From JAWSVE01 sp033852115 (GTDB lineage: Bacteria; Pseudomonadota; Gammaproteobacteria; Pseudomonadales; Cellvibrionaceae), in the NCBI GenBank assembly GCA_033852115.1, contig JAWSVE010000002.1, forward strand, positions 682,001-746,000: a stretch of DNA of 64,000 nt, written 5' to 3'. This document shows positions 26,844-36,633 of this stretch, in pieces. The notes under the pieces were generated by a model, which was not told the DNA's origin, made no database searches, and was given only the letters and a program-made list of their open reading frames with translations. Numbering within the stretch: the stretch's first letter is position 1; each line of letters begins with the position of its first letter. The translations under genes and the position numbers were made by a program.

Positions 26844-29800
26844 ATGAATATAGGTGAATACTCCGTTAAGAACCCTGTTGTCTCTTGGCTCTTTATTATC
26901 ATCTTGGTGGGTGGCGGTCTTTACGGCTTTGAAAAAATGGGCAAGCTGGAAGATCCTTCCTTCACAATTAAGAAAGCAAAAGTCATAACGCATTACCCTG
27001 GTGCAACGGCAAGGCAAGTTCAGGATGAAGTGACGTATCACATTGAAGATGCGATACAAAAATTAGAACAAGTTAAAAACTTGAATATGTCTATTTCACG
27101 TCCGGGTTATTCGGAAGTGTCCATAGAGTTTAAAGATGTATATCGCGGTAAAGATTTCCCGGCAATTTACGACGAGCTGAGAAGAAAAATCACGGATGCG
27201 GAGCGAGAGCTACCGCCTGGCGCGAAAAAGCCAATCGTAGTAGATGACTTTGCTGACGTCTACGGTGTGTACATTGCATTGACCGGTGAGGGGTACACCT
27301 ATCGTGATTTAAAAGACACCGCTGACAACCTCAAGAAGCAATTAGTCTTAGTATCGGGCGTTAGAAAAATCGTGATTAGCGGCGATCAACAAGAGGTGGT
27401 TTACGTTGAAGTATCTCGCGCTAAATTGGGTGAGTTAGGTATTCCTATATCGCAAATCGCGCAAGCGTTGTCGACGCAAAATAAAGTGGTGTCGGGCGGG
27501 AACGTGACGGTTGGTCGAGAGTACCTCCGCATTCAGCCGACAGGGGAATTTCTCTCGGTGCGTGACATGGGAGACACCATTATCAGTGATCTGGACGGTC
27601 GGCAAACCTATTTGCGTGATATCGCGACTATTCGCAGAGAGTACAGGGAAGTTCCGAGAAAGCTAATTTATCTTAATGGCAAACCCGCTATCACGCTGGG
27701 TATTTCCATGTTGCGCGGTGAAAATGTTATTGATGTTGGCGCTGCGCTGAACCGTCGTATTGCAGAGTTGGATTCAATTATTCCTGCGGGTATTGAGTTT
27801 AATGTTATTTACGACCAGCCTAGTGAAGTCGACAACTCTGTCAATTCATTCCTCGTCAGTGTAGGTCAAGCGATTGCCATAGTAATTGTTGTGCTCTTGT
27901 TTTTTATGGGATTGCGGACGGGGCTCATTATTGGCACTATTCTGCTCATTACAGTGTCTGGAACACTGTGGATTATGCAGTTACAAAACATCCAGCTGCA
28001 GCGTATCTCCCTCGGTGCGCTAGTGATTGCATTGGGTATGTTGGTGGATAATGCGATTGTGGTTGCTGAAGGCATGTTGGTGCGGTTGCAAGCAGGGATG
28101 AGTGCGGTTAAGGCTGCGGGCGATGTGGTACGAAAAAATATTTGGGCCTTATTGGGCGGCACTGTCATAGGCATTGTGGCATTTTCTCCTATCGGACTTT
28201 CACCAGATTCTACGGGTGAATTTGCTGGGTCACTATTTCAGGTTATCTTCATTTCGCTATTGTTGAGCTGGTTTACTGCGATTAGTTCTACGCCATTACT
28301 ATGCGGTCTATTAATTAAGCCGGGCCGCGTTGAGGAAGAAGTAGACCCTTACGCTGGAAAGTTTTTTGTACTGTATAAGCGTTTGGTTGCCTATGCTTTG
28401 CATCATCGTCGGGCAACGCTTGCCATTGTTGTGGCGATGTTTGTCGCATCTAGTTTGGGCTTCGGTTTTGTGAAAAAAAGTTTTTTCCCGGATTCAAATA
28501 CACCGATGTTCTTCGTTGACATATGGGAGCGTCAGGGTACGGACATTCGCATGACGCGAGACGATGCGTTAAAAGTGAGTGAGTTTTTACGCGCACAGCC
28601 TGGTGTTGAACAAACAACAACGATAGTGGGAGGCGGGGACCAACGTTTTTCACTGGTGTTTACGCCGAAGGAAGCGAATCCAGCTTATGCGCAGATTATT
28701 GTTAAAACGAAATCGCGTGAACATATTGCGGAAGTGTGGCGAGCGGTTGACGAATTTATGGTGGGGATGCCGAACATTGATCCGCTTATCAAAGCATTAC
28801 GCATCGGCCCTGGTCGTGACAGCAAAATAGAGGCGCGTTTTCATGGCCCTGATCCTGTCGTGTTGCGCGATTTGGCAAGTCAGGCCGAAGCCATTTTACG
28901 TGCGGATGCCGGTGCCAAAGAAGTACGGAACGATTGGCGCCAGCTGGAGAAAGTTTTAGTGCCCGTGTACAGCGAGCAGCGAGGTAGAAACCTTGGTATC
29001 GGACGAGAAGAGGTGGCCGTTGCAACGGCTTATGCATTTGGTGGCATGCAAGTAGGAATATACCGGGATGGTAATCGCTTGTTGCCGATTCAAGCGCGTG
29101 CTCCTCGAGCGGAAAATATTAATGCGGCCGATATTCTAGACTTGCAAGTATGGAGCCCTGTGCTGAATAAAAGTATTCCTCTTGCACAGGTCATCGACCG
29201 CATCGACGTGTCTTGGGAAAACACTGAAATCCGTAGTAGAAATCGAGCCCAAACAATTATCGCGTCAGCTAACCCCATAGAGCCATTGGCCGAACCGCTA
29301 TTTAATCGCATTCGTCCACAGGTCGAAGCGATTCCGTTGCCTTCCGGATATTCTCTCAGTTGGGGAGGGGAGTACGAAGACTCGCAAAAAGCACAAAAAG
29401 GTTTGTCTGCGCAATTACCCATGGGTTTCTTGACGATGATTTTAATTAGTATTTTGTTGTTCGGTAAGTTGCGCCAGCCACTGATTATTTGGTTTACCGT
29501 TCCGCTCGCGATCATTGGTATTACAGTGGGGCTGTTGAGTTTTCGCGGAGCTTTTGACTTTATGGCGATACTGGGTGCGCTCAGTTTAATCGGCTTGCTA
29601 ATTAAAAACGCTATTGTTTTGATTGAAGAGATTGATCAACAGATTGCGGAAGGTCTAGAACCCTATTTTGCAATTATCGAAGCCGCCGTGTCCCGAATGC
29701 GTCCGGTGTTGATGGCTGCCAGTACAACGATTTTGGGCATGATTCCACTGCTGGGTGATGTTTTTTTTGTCAATATGTCGATTACTATTATGGCCGGTTT

Positions 29801-29885
29801 GGCATTTGCAACGGTATTAACCTTAATTATTGTGCCGGTTCTCTATGCCATTCTTTTTCGAGTGGTGATTCCCGAAGATGCATAA
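26844..29885 (+). CDS. RND family inner-membrane efflux pump (AcrB/HAE1-like)
   Basis: A 1013-residue pump with twelve predicted membrane helices and two large periplasmic loops. The N-terminus NIGEYSVKNPVVSWLFIIIL is typical. In helix 4 the proton-relay motif reads LVDNAIVV, with one aspartate where AcrB has two (DD), a common variant in this subgroup. Near the C-terminus LLIKNAIVLIEEID is the matching helix 10. It probably exports hydrophobic compounds or dyes using the proton gradient. It follows the adaptor by 34 bases. A TTG three codons upstream is an alternative start. Confidence 0.94.
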   Translation: MNIGEYSVKNPVVSWLFIIILVGGGLYGFEKMGKLEDPSFTIKKAKVITHYPGATARQVQDEVTYHIEDAIQKLEQVKNLNMSISRPGYSEVSIEFKDVYRGKDFPAIYDELRRKITDAERELPPGAKKPIVVDDFADVYGVYIALTGEGYTYRDLKDTADNLKKQLVLVSGVRKIVISGDQQEVVYVEVSRAKLGELGIPISQIAQALSTQNKVVSGGNVTVGREYLRIQPTGEFLSVRDMGDTIISDLDGRQTYLRDIATIRREYREVPRKLIYLNGKPAITLGISMLRGENVIDVGAALNRRIAELDSIIPAGIEFNVIYDQPSEVDNSVNSFLVSVGQAIAIVIVVLLFFMGLRTGLIIGTILLITVSGTLWIMQLQNIQLQRISLGALVIALGMLVDNAIVVAEGMLVRLQAGMSAVKAAGDVVRKNIWALLGGTVIGIVAFSPIGLSPDSTGEFAGSLFQVIFISLLLSWFTAISSTPLLCGLLIKPGRVEEEVDPYAGKFFVLYKRLVAYALHHRRATLAIVVAMFVASSLGFGFVKKSFFPDSNTPMFFVDIWERQGTDIRMTRDDALKVSEFLRAQPGVEQTTTIVGGGDQRFSLVFTPKEANPAYAQIIVKTKSREHIAEVWRAVDEFMVGMPNIDPLIKALRIGPGRDSKIEARFHGPDPVVLRDLASQAEAILRADAGAKEVRNDWRQLEKVLVPVYSEQRGRNLGIGREEVAVATAYAFGGMQVGIYRDGNRLLPIQARAPRAENINAADILDLQVWSPVLNKSIPLAQVIDRIDVSWENTEIRSRNRAQTIIASANPIEPLAEPLFNRIRPQVEAIPLPSGYSLSWGGEYEDSQKAQKGLSAQLPMGFLTMILISILLFGKLRQPLIIWFTVPLAIIGITVGLLSFRGAFDFMAILGALSLIGLLIKNAIVLIEEIDQQIAEGLEPYFAIIEAAVSRMRPVLMAASTTILGMIPLLGDVFFVNMSITIMAGLAFATVLTLIIVPVLYAILFRVVIPEDA

Positions 29886-29984
29886 AGGCTGTTGTCGAAA
29901 AGTTAGGTAGGGTGCTTTTGATTAATGACAGATTGCAGACATACTTAATGTAGGTAATTCAAATAATATTTGTGAAGGCATTGT

Positions 29985-30401
29985 ATGTCTGCGTCAATCG
30001 CCGAGATTTTTAATGACAGCTACCAGCGCATGTCTGATCGTTATCGAGATCAGTTCTATGAGTGTTTTTATAGCTGCTTTATCTCGAAGGATCCCAGGGT
30101 GGCAGAGGCTTTTGTCGGCGTTGATATGGAACGACAAAAGTCGATGCTTGAAGACTCCTTAATGATGCTGCTGTCTTGTGCTGCGACCGGCGAGACCAGC
30201 GAGAGTCTGCAATCCTTGGCACGGGTGCATTCAAAGCTGCATATTCCAGCCGATCTATTTGCTTTGTGGATGGACAGTTTGGTCGAAGCCCTAGAGCGTG
30301 TTGATCCTAGTTATAAGCCTGCGGATGGATTGGCGTGGCGCGCGATGTTTATGCCGGGTGTTGAATATATGATCGCCCATGTGTCAGCGGCTGACCAATA
30401 G
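29985..30401 (+). CDS. Single-domain globin family protein
   Basis: A 138-residue all-helical protein with the pattern of single-domain bacterial globins: an F-G-x-D-M-x-R-Q-x-x-M-L segment in helix E and a likely proximal histidine in LARVHSKLHI, with AWRAMFMPGVEYM at the end. Haem binding is inferred from this pattern. Such globins bind oxygen or nitric oxide or act as signalling modules. It lies about 100 bases after the RND pump with its own GAAGG site. Confidence 0.78.
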   Translation: MSASIAEIFNDSYQRMSDRYRDQFYECFYSCFISKDPRVAEAFVGVDMERQKSMLEDSLMMLLSCAATGETSESLQSLARVHSKLHIPADLFALWMDSLVEALERVDPSYKPADGLAWRAMFMPGVEYMIAHVSAADQ

Positions 30402-30556
30402 CGCCTTAAGCCCCTTTGATCTACCAAAAACCCCTCGATTTCAGCCTTTCTTTGCCGCCTCTATTCACTTGCAAAATGCAAGCGAATACAATGGTGTCTA
30501 CCACTTATGACAGTCTTACCACGCAAGGTAGGCATTGATACGATGAGGAGTGAAAG

Positions 30557-30925
30557 ATGATTGGCTATGTAACTGTGGGTACAAATGATAGAGAAAAGTC
30601 GGCTGCTTATTTTGATGAGTTGCTGGCATTGATTGGTGGTAAACAATTCTTCGGCAATGACCACATGACATTCTGGGGTGTAGAGCCAGGCAAGCCTTTG
30701 CTTGGTGTTGGAGCGCCCTTCAATGGAGAGCCTGCTAGCGTGGGGAATGGCATGATGGTCTCACTATCGTTGAAAGACAAAGAAGCCGTTGATGCGTTTT
30801 ATCAAAAAGCGCTAGCACTTGGCGGTAGCGATGAGGGAGAGCCCGGTATGCGTACCGATACCTTCTATGGGGCCTACTTCAGGGATCTGGATGGCAACAA
30901 ATTCTGTGCTTTTTGCATGGTGTAA
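30557..30925 (+). CDS. VOC family protein
   Basis: A 122-residue vicinal-oxygen-chelate protein: MIGYVTVGTNDREKSAAYFDELL at the start and FRDLDGNKFCAFCMV at the end are the family landmarks. The usual C-terminal metal glutamate is replaced by cysteine or alanine (KFCAF), as in a large group of VOC proteins annotated as lactoylglutathione lyase-like. Enzymatic role is unknown. The start has a strong GAGGAG site. Confidence 0.88.
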   Translation: MIGYVTVGTNDREKSAAYFDELLALIGGKQFFGNDHMTFWGVEPGKPLLGVGAPFNGEPASVGNGMMVSLSLKDKEAVDAFYQKALALGGSDEGEPGMRTDTFYGAYFRDLDGNKFCAFCMV

Positions 30926-31070
30926 CGAAGAAAATCTCTGGCGGGGCTGATGAAAATTTAGCCTCGCTCTACTATTTCCTGTATACTCCCGCCCCCTTTT
31001 TCTCAGTTCGACACTTATCGCCTTTCTCCTGCCTTGCAGTTTGTGCTTTGCGGTATACCAGGAATCCATT

Positions 31071-32987
31071 ATGACCAATGCCCCAGAAGTCACTGACTTC
31101 GCTAGTCTCGGTTTGCCCGAGCATCTTTTAAAAGCTATTTCCGAAGTAGGCTATGAAAAGCCATCGCCGATTCAAGCGCAGAGTATCCCCATTCTTCTCG
31201 ATGGTTGCGATTTACTAGGGCAGGCACAAACAGGTACCGGCAAGACGGCTGCTTTTGCGTTACCGTTGCTATCGCGTATAGATCCGAAGGCGCGTTACAC
31301 CCAGTTACTTATATTGGCGCCGACCCGTGAACTGGCTATTCAGGTAGCGGAGGCATGCCAGTCTTATGCGCACCACATTCCGCAGTTTCGTGTGTTGCCC
31401 ATCTATGGTGGCGCCAGTTACTCGACGCAGTTAAAGCAGCTGAAGTCTAATCCTCAAGTCGTAGTGGGTACGCCAGGGCGTGTGATGGACCATTTGCGTC
31501 GTGGAACGTTGAAGCTAGATCAGCTTCGTGCGCTCGTCTTAGACGAAGCGGATGAAATGTTACGTATGGGATTTATCGATGATGTCGAATGGATTTTGGA
31601 GCACACGCCGGATGACCGTCAAACGGCACTGTTTTCGGCAACCATGCCAAAAGAAATCCAGCGGGTTGCTCAGAATTATTTGAACGAGCCGCAGACAGTC
31701 AAAATTGCTGGAAAAACCCAAACCGCAACAGCAATCACGCAGCGCTATTGGCCAATAGGGGGCATTAATAAGCTGGATGCACTCACGCGTATTCTCGAAG
31801 TTGAGCCTATTGATGGTGTGATTATTTTCGTGCGTACAAAAATCTCAACGACCGAATTGGCGGATCGATTATGCGCACGTGGTTTCAGTGCTGATGCGCT
31901 GAATGGCGACATGGCGCAGGCACAGCGTGAAAAAACTATTGAGAAAATGCGTGCCGGTAAATTGGATATTTTGATCGCAACTGACGTGGCAGCACGGGGT
32001 ATCGATATTCAGCGCGTCTCTCATGTCATTAACTACGACATTCCGTTTGATACCGAAGCCTATGTCCATCGTATTGGTCGAACCGGACGTGCCGGGCGTA
32101 AAGGCGAAGCCATTCTGTTCGTCGCAAATCGCGAACGACGCATGCTGAAGGCGATTGAGCGTGCGACTAAACAGCCTATCGAACTCATGCGCTTGCCTAG
32201 TGAGCAAGATATTAATACGCAGCGAGTTGAGCGATTTATGCAGCGTATTGATGAGGCGCGTCAGGCGGATGACCTGGACTTTTATAAACAAATGCTTACT
32301 GATTATATTTCATCACGAGAAATTGATGCGATAGATGCTTTGGCCGGTTTGGCGCGAATGGTTCAAGGTGATCAGCCATTTTTGGTGAAAGATAAACCCG
32401 CTAAAAAAGAATCTCGTAGTCAGCGAGAGTGGGATGATGATCGACCTGCGCAAAAAGGTAAGCGCCGTAAAAAAGATGAAACATTGGCCGACACCAATGC
32501 AAAGCCGTTGAAAGACTTCCCCGATGTGGACATGCAGCGATTTAGAATTGATGTAGGTTACAGTGATGGCGTTGCACCTGGGCATATTGTGGGTGCTATT
32601 GCCAATGAAGCTGATATCGAAAGTAAATACATTGGCCATATTGAAATCTTTGACGATTACTCAGTGGTTGATTTACCTGCAGAAATGCCACCGGAGGTAC
32701 TGTCACACCTTCAAGGCGTGTGGGTTTGTCAGCAAAAACTGAACATGCGCGCATTTACGGGCGCTGATGACGGGCAGTCCCGTAGGTCATCACGTAAGCG
32801 TAATGATAAGCCTGATGGAAACCGCAAAGATCGTCGAGGTAAGGATGCGCGTGATGGTCGTGGAAAAAGTCATGGCAATGAAAAATTCGCCAAGAAAGGC
32901 CCCCGTCGCAAATCAGACGATGGTGAACGTCGTGGCGGGCCAAAGAAGTTTCGAGGTGGCGATAAAAAACCTCGCACTAGAAAGTAA
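31071..32987 (+). CDS. deaD: ATP-dependent RNA helicase DeaD (CsdA)
   Basis: A 638-residue DEAD-box helicase. All core motifs are present: AQTGTGKT, PTRELA, GTPGRV, DEADEML, SATMP, RGIDIQRV and HRIGRTGRAG. A DbpA-type RNA-binding domain follows (FRIDVGYSDGVAPGHIVGAI), then a long basic, arginine/lysine-rich tail. DeaD unwinds structured RNA and helps ribosome assembly, especially in the cold. The ATG at 31071 follows AGGA; an earlier in-frame start at 31041 is less likely. A TATACT promoter-like box lies near 30984, implying a leader of about 80 bases. Confidence 0.96.
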   Translation: MTNAPEVTDFASLGLPEHLLKAISEVGYEKPSPIQAQSIPILLDGCDLLGQAQTGTGKTAAFALPLLSRIDPKARYTQLLILAPTRELAIQVAEACQSYAHHIPQFRVLPIYGGASYSTQLKQLKSNPQVVVGTPGRVMDHLRRGTLKLDQLRALVLDEADEMLRMGFIDDVEWILEHTPDDRQTALFSATMPKEIQRVAQNYLNEPQTVKIAGKTQTATAITQRYWPIGGINKLDALTRILEVEPIDGVIIFVRTKISTTELADRLCARGFSADALNGDMAQAQREKTIEKMRAGKLDILIATDVAARGIDIQRVSHVINYDIPFDTEAYVHRIGRTGRAGRKGEAILFVANRERRMLKAIERATKQPIELMRLPSEQDINTQRVERFMQRIDEARQADDLDFYKQMLTDYISSREIDAIDALAGLARMVQGDQPFLVKDKPAKKESRSQREWDDDRPAQKGKRRKKDETLADTNAKPLKDFPDVDMQRFRIDVGYSDGVAPGHIVGAIANEADIESKYIGHIEIFDDYSVVDLPAEMPPEVLSHLQGVWVCQQKLNMRAFTGADDGQSRRSSRKRNDKPDGNRKDRRGKDARDGRGKSHGNEKFAKKGPRRKSDDGERRGGPKKFRGGDKKPRTRK

Positions 32988-33196
32988 TTTATAGCGTGCT
33001 ATTAAGGCGGTTTATGGAGTTTGTCCAGCCGCCAATAAGCAGCTCCCGTAGCGAATCTTTACGCCGGGATGCTTCGTTATAGTGCGATGTCAGCGTATAA
33101 TCTCAGGCCAGTTTTGATCCTATACTGGTTATCAAGTCTCTTACCGAGCAGTTGTGCTCGCTTGTTTGTCTTTCAGTAGTTCACTTTAGGAATACC

Positions 33197-34444
33197 ATGA
33201 GCGATTCAAAATACTTTTACGGCTGGACAATCGTCATGGTGGCGTTTGTGGTCGACTTTATCGCAGTGGGTTTTTTCTTCTACAGTTACGGCGCTTTTTT
33301 CTTACCTATTGCTGAAGAGCTCGGCGGCGGTTCCCGGTTGGGCGTCAATATGGGTATCGTGTTAGTCAATGCGACCGGGGCGATTATTGCTCCGTGGGTA
33401 GGCGATGCGTTGGATCGTTTTAACATAAAATACATCATGACCTTGGGGGCGGTGATCAGCTCCATTGGTTTTGCTTGCTTGTCGTTTGCGCAAAGCATGA
33501 CTCAATTTTATATCGTGTTGGTGTTATTGACTGCAGTGGGCACATCAATCATGGGGCAGCTCGCGACAGCAAAATTGGTAGCCAATTGGTTTGTCGCGAA
33601 ACGTGGTATGGCATTGGGTATTGCAACCATGGGGGTGTCGTTGTCGGGCGTAGTGATGCCTAATGTGACGACCTGGTTAATTGATCTTTTTGGTTGGCGT
33701 GGCAGTTTAGAAATATTCTCGGTGGCAACCATACTCATTGTTGTGCCGGTGGTTTTATTGTTTGTAGTGGGTACTCCGGAGGAGAAAGATCAGGAGCCTG
33801 ATGGTCGTCGTCGACTTAAGTTAGACAATATTCCGGTGCCTCCAAAACCTACATTTGATATTAAATGGCAAGAGATTGTTAAGCTGAGATCATTCTGGGC
33901 GGTCACGTTGACTTTTGGTCTAACGTTTTGTGGTATGGGCGCAACGTTAACTAACATGATCCCGCTGGCCGTTGATATGGGAATCGAAAAGCATGATGCC
34001 GCGCAAATCTTAGCTTACGGAGCGCTGGCAGGTGTTTTGGGTAAAGTATTTTTTGGTGTTTTATCGGATAAAGTTAGTATTGGGAACGCAATTCTTTGGG
34101 CCATAGGCACCCAATGGATTGGTATCGCGATGATGACCGAGGTCGAACAAGCGTGGACGCTGTCTATTGCGTCAATTATTTTTGGTTTTGGTATGGGCGG
34201 TGTGGTGCCGCTTCATGGTTCGGCCGTTGGTGAATTGTTCGGTCGTAGAGGTTTTGGTAAGGTAATGGGCTTGTCTCGTCCCATGATGTTGCCTTTACAG
34301 GTGTTAGGATTGCCATTGGCAGGCTGGATGTATGACAACTTTGGGACTTACAATCCTGCGTTTTATTCTTTCCTATTCTTTTTGATAGTGGCTGCAATTA
34401 TTACTGTCACGATGATACCGAAAGAGCGGATAGATGAGCTTTAG
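33197..34444 (+). CDS. MFS transporter, monocarboxylate-type
   Basis: A 415-residue major facilitator with about twelve membrane helices in two bundles of six, split by a polar loop around residue 200. GWTIVMVAFVVDFIAVGFFF opens helix 1, and FFGVLSDKVSIG is the loop motif of the second half. The subgroup resembles monocarboxylate/oxalate-formate antiporters, so an organic acid is a reasonable substrate guess. The ATG at 33197 follows TTTAGGA. It stands alone; a TATAAT box at 33096-33101 could be its promoter. Confidence 0.9.
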   Translation: MSDSKYFYGWTIVMVAFVVDFIAVGFFFYSYGAFFLPIAEELGGGSRLGVNMGIVLVNATGAIIAPWVGDALDRFNIKYIMTLGAVISSIGFACLSFAQSMTQFYIVLVLLTAVGTSIMGQLATAKLVANWFVAKRGMALGIATMGVSLSGVVMPNVTTWLIDLFGWRGSLEIFSVATILIVVPVVLLFVVGTPEEKDQEPDGRRRLKLDNIPVPPKPTFDIKWQEIVKLRSFWAVTLTFGLTFCGMGATLTNMIPLAVDMGIEKHDAAQILAYGALAGVLGKVFFGVLSDKVSIGNAILWAIGTQWIGIAMMTEVEQAWTLSIASIIFGFGMGGVVPLHGSAVGELFGRRGFGKVMGLSRPMMLPLQVLGLPLAGWMYDNFGTYNPAFYSFLFFLIVAAIITVTMIPKERIDEL

Positions 34445-34454
34445 GCTGTTCTTA

Positions 34455-35096
34455 CTATCGAATTTCATTCCTTATTTGTTTCGCAAAACCCCGCAAACTT
34501 TCCCTGAGTGAGTATTTGATCTCGGTACTGACTCCGCCAAATAGGGCGATGCCTTGAATGGTTATGTTTGGCCCTTGAGGTTGCGATGTGGAGCCTGAGT
34601 GATTGTCGCTTCCGCCAAAAAAAGCGAGCATTCTACTTTTCACCTTAAAGTTGTCGTTAATAAGAAGGCTAACTCCTCCAAACACGCAGATGATATTAAT
34701 GGTGGTATCGTTGCTGTCGAAGGTGGCTTCTGTAAAATCTAGCTCGGCACCGCCGAACAGGTTAATCATATAAATTGTTTTGGGTGCCTTCCAGTTTCCT
34801 GTTCGCGTCGTACCCCAAAAAATGTTAAAAAACGTTTCTTTGCTAGCCCTAGGAGCACTCGCGTAGCGACTACCCATTTCGGCGCGTTTTACTTGGATAA
34901 ATTGTTCGTCTACTTCTAGCTCTAAGTCTTCGCTAATTTCAATCAGTTGCTGATGCTCGTGTGCCGAAATTGCTTTATCTAATCGCTCTTCAAATGCAAA
35001 TCGAGATAACCGTCCATGGCCATAGTTCATAATCAATTGGTCGATCGATTCTTCGCGCAGAGTTTCAAGTGGTTTATCGGCATCTGGAATAGGCAT
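34455..35096 (-). CDS. DUF1707-type domain plus LiaF-like C-terminal domain, last gene of the psp operon
   Basis: A 213-residue soluble protein. The N-terminal part (SIDQLIMNYGHGRLSRFAFEERLDKA) is a DUF1707/SHOCT-like short helical domain. The C-terminal part repeats glycine-rich strands (INLFGGAELDF, CVFGGVSLLI, ALFGGVSTEI), the beta-helical LiaF-type cell-wall-stress domain. The ATG at 35096 is chosen because AAAGGA lies eight bases before it. It is the last of seven leftward genes from pspA, suggesting a role in the same envelope-stress response. Confidence 0.82.
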   Translation of the reverse strand: MPIPDADKPLETLREESIDQLIMNYGHGRLSRFAFEERLDKAISAHEHQQLIEISEDLELEVDEQFIQVKRAEMGSRYASAPRASKETFFNIFWGTTRTGNWKAPKTIYMINLFGGAELDFTEATFDSNDTTINIICVFGGVSLLINDNFKVKSRMLAFFGGSDNHSGSTSQPQGPNITIQGIALFGGVSTEIKYSLRESLRGFAKQIRNEIR

Positions 35097-35126
35097 GATC
35101 ACAGTCCTTTGCTATTGAAGCTGAGG

Positions 35127-35351
35127 TTATCCGTTGAGTTTTTCGATTTCTTCGTGTAATTGATATCCTTTGTCTGTGACGATGGTTTCGAGTGTTTTTA
35201 CACGATCACGAAGTTCAGCGATTTCTTTTTGTATGTCCGGCGATGCCTCTCTTTTGGCGGCTATTTCTTGCATACGTTGACGATGCTTTAAGTAGCGTCC
35301 AAACGCGACCGACGCGACGCTTATAAGGACTATGTACATCACTTCTTCCAT
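35127..35351 (-). CDS. PspB-like small membrane protein (second copy)
   Basis: A 74-residue protein with one N-terminal membrane helix (about 4-19) and a coiled-coil tail. The tail LRDRVKTLETIVTDKGYQLHEE resembles the end of PspB (RVATLESIL in the copy at 36060-36305), so it looks like a diverged PspB paralogue. It lies between pspC and the LiaF-like gene. It could assist PspC in membrane signalling. Confidence 0.75.
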   Translation of the reverse strand: MEEVMYIVLISVASVAFGRYLKHRQRMQEIAAKREASPDIQKEIAELRDRVKTLETIVTDKGYQLHEEIEKLNG

Positions 35352-35389
35352 TTTTCTTCTGCTCCTATACCTTCAGATCTGCTAATTGT

Positions 35390-36070
35390 TTACATTCGAT
35401 TGAATTCATTGTGAAGTTTGAACTTCTTTGATGTGATCGTTGCTTCCAGGCGCTGTAATTGTTTCTCTAGTGTCGCAAAGCGCTCAGTGGTGCGTTGCAA
35501 GTCACGCTTATTAAATGGCTGGGCATAGTGTTGATCCCTGTGATTTTGCTGACACTGGCGCCTGTGCCACTCTCGATAGCTGGTGTCTCCACGAGTGCAC
35601 TGCTTTCTATACGCTAAATAATCTGGGTCGTCCTCCATAAGAATAGCGGCGATAATATAGATGACGAGTGCAAAGGGGCCGAGGAAAATAAAGGTTGCCA
35701 ACACGAAAACCAGTCTTACGACGAACGGCGAGGTGCCAATATATTCGGCAATGCCAGAGCATACGCCGCTAATTTTTTTATCGCGACGATTTTTATGAAG
35801 GCCACGTTTGTAGTCGATGGATTTTACCCGTTTGCCAACTCGGCTAGAGCTGATGTCTTCACCCATTGATCTTAAGTCAGTAGGCTTTTTGCTCATTGTA
35901 AAGACTAAAATGATATAAGCGACGATAGTCAGTGGCCAAAATATTGTACCCACAACAAACGCAATGCGAACGAATAGTGGCTCGACGTCGAAATACTTTC
36001 CGAGGCCAGAGCAAACGCCGGCAATAACACGGTTGTCTCGGTCGCGTAGAAAAGGGACGTTATTGTTCAT
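35390..36070 (-). CDS. pspC: PspC, with two PspC domains
   Basis: A 226-residue protein with two PspC domains in tandem: residues about 1-60 (FLRDRDNRVIAGVCSGLGKYF) and about 95-150 (NRRDKKISGVCSGIAEYIG), each with a membrane helix pair. Typical PspC has one. The C-terminal part is polar and ends in a coiled coil (RFATLEKQLQRLEATITSKK). PspC senses membrane stress and relieves inhibition of PspF by PspA. The ATG at 36070 has GGAGAG six bases upstream; an ATG at 36076 is too close to it. It overlaps pspB by 11 bases. Confidence 0.92.
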   Translation of the reverse strand: MNNNVPFLRDRDNRVIAGVCSGLGKYFDVEPLFVRIAFVVGTIFWPLTIVAYIILVFTMSKKPTDLRSMGEDISSSRVGKRVKSIDYKRGLHKNRRDKKISGVCSGIAEYIGTSPFVVRLVFVLATFIFLGPFALVIYIIAAILMEDDPDYLAYRKQCTRGDTSYREWHRRQCQQNHRDQHYAQPFNKRDLQRTTERFATLEKQLQRLEATITSKKFKLHNEFNRM

Positions 36071-36305
36071 GTTCATCTCTCCAGCCGGGTATTTCGCTAT
36101 CGAGGATTGATTCTAGTGTCGCAACCCGTTGTGATAACTTCTCTGCGAGATCGTCCAGGCGTTGTAGTTCCTCTGCTTCCGCTGTGCCGACCTCCGCTTG
36201 TTGGGAGCGATAGCGAATGACTAATACCCGCGCCCAAATGAGACACAGAGGAATGCTGAATACCATAATAACGGCCACGAGGCCGATAATGTTTGAGCCT
36301 GTCAT
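36060..36305 (-). CDS. pspB: PspB, phage shock membrane protein
   Basis: An 81-residue protein with an N-terminal membrane helix (about 5-28) and a leucine-zipper-like tail ending RVATLESILDSEIPGWRDE, the diagnostic PspB signature. It partners PspC in the inner membrane. The gene precedes pspC with an 11-base overlap. A 134-base stretch (36306-36439) with no gene precedes it. Confidence 0.93.
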   Translation of the reverse strand: MTGSNIIGLVAVIMVFSIPLCLIWARVLVIRYRSQQAEVGTAEAEELQRLDDLAEKLSQRVATLESILDSEIPGWRDEHEQ

Positions 36306-36439
36306 TGGTAAATCTGAATCCCTATTACATGGTTGAAGTTTAAAGTGAGTCTTTTAGCGACTAGGTGCGGCGATAAACTTAGTCATTGTTGTCGCTCTAC
36401 TCGCTATTTTCAAGCGTCTGCTATTGTGAAGCGCTTTTG

Positions 36440-36592
36440 TTACGCCCCGGTCAGTTGGCTGGCGTTTGCAAAATATCCGGGTGTTGTCGCTATAGCTAAG
36501 ATCAGCGTGAAGCCAATAGAGATCAAAGCTGAAAACATGACTTGAAAGTAGTATTCAATTTTTGCTTGTCTTAGCGGGTCGAGTAATTTCAT
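36440..36592 (-). CDS. 50-residue single-pass membrane protein in the psp operon
   Basis: A small gene of 50 codons plus stop, easily missed because of its length. It has a very strong AAGGAGATAG ribosome binding site before its ATG at 36592. The protein starts MKLLDPLRQAKIEYYFQ and has one membrane helix (about 19-37, FSALISIGFTLILAIATT). It lies between a 70-residue small protein and pspB, in the place where PspD- or PspE-like accessory genes occur in other species, but I see no clear match to those. Probably co-transcribed with pspA. Confidence 0.72.
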   Translation of the reverse strand: MKLLDPLRQAKIEYYFQVMFSALISIGFTLILAIATTPGYFANASQLTGA

Positions 36593-36633
36593 GCCTATCT
36601 CCTTATTACTGGTGGTGAATGATTACCGGTTGG

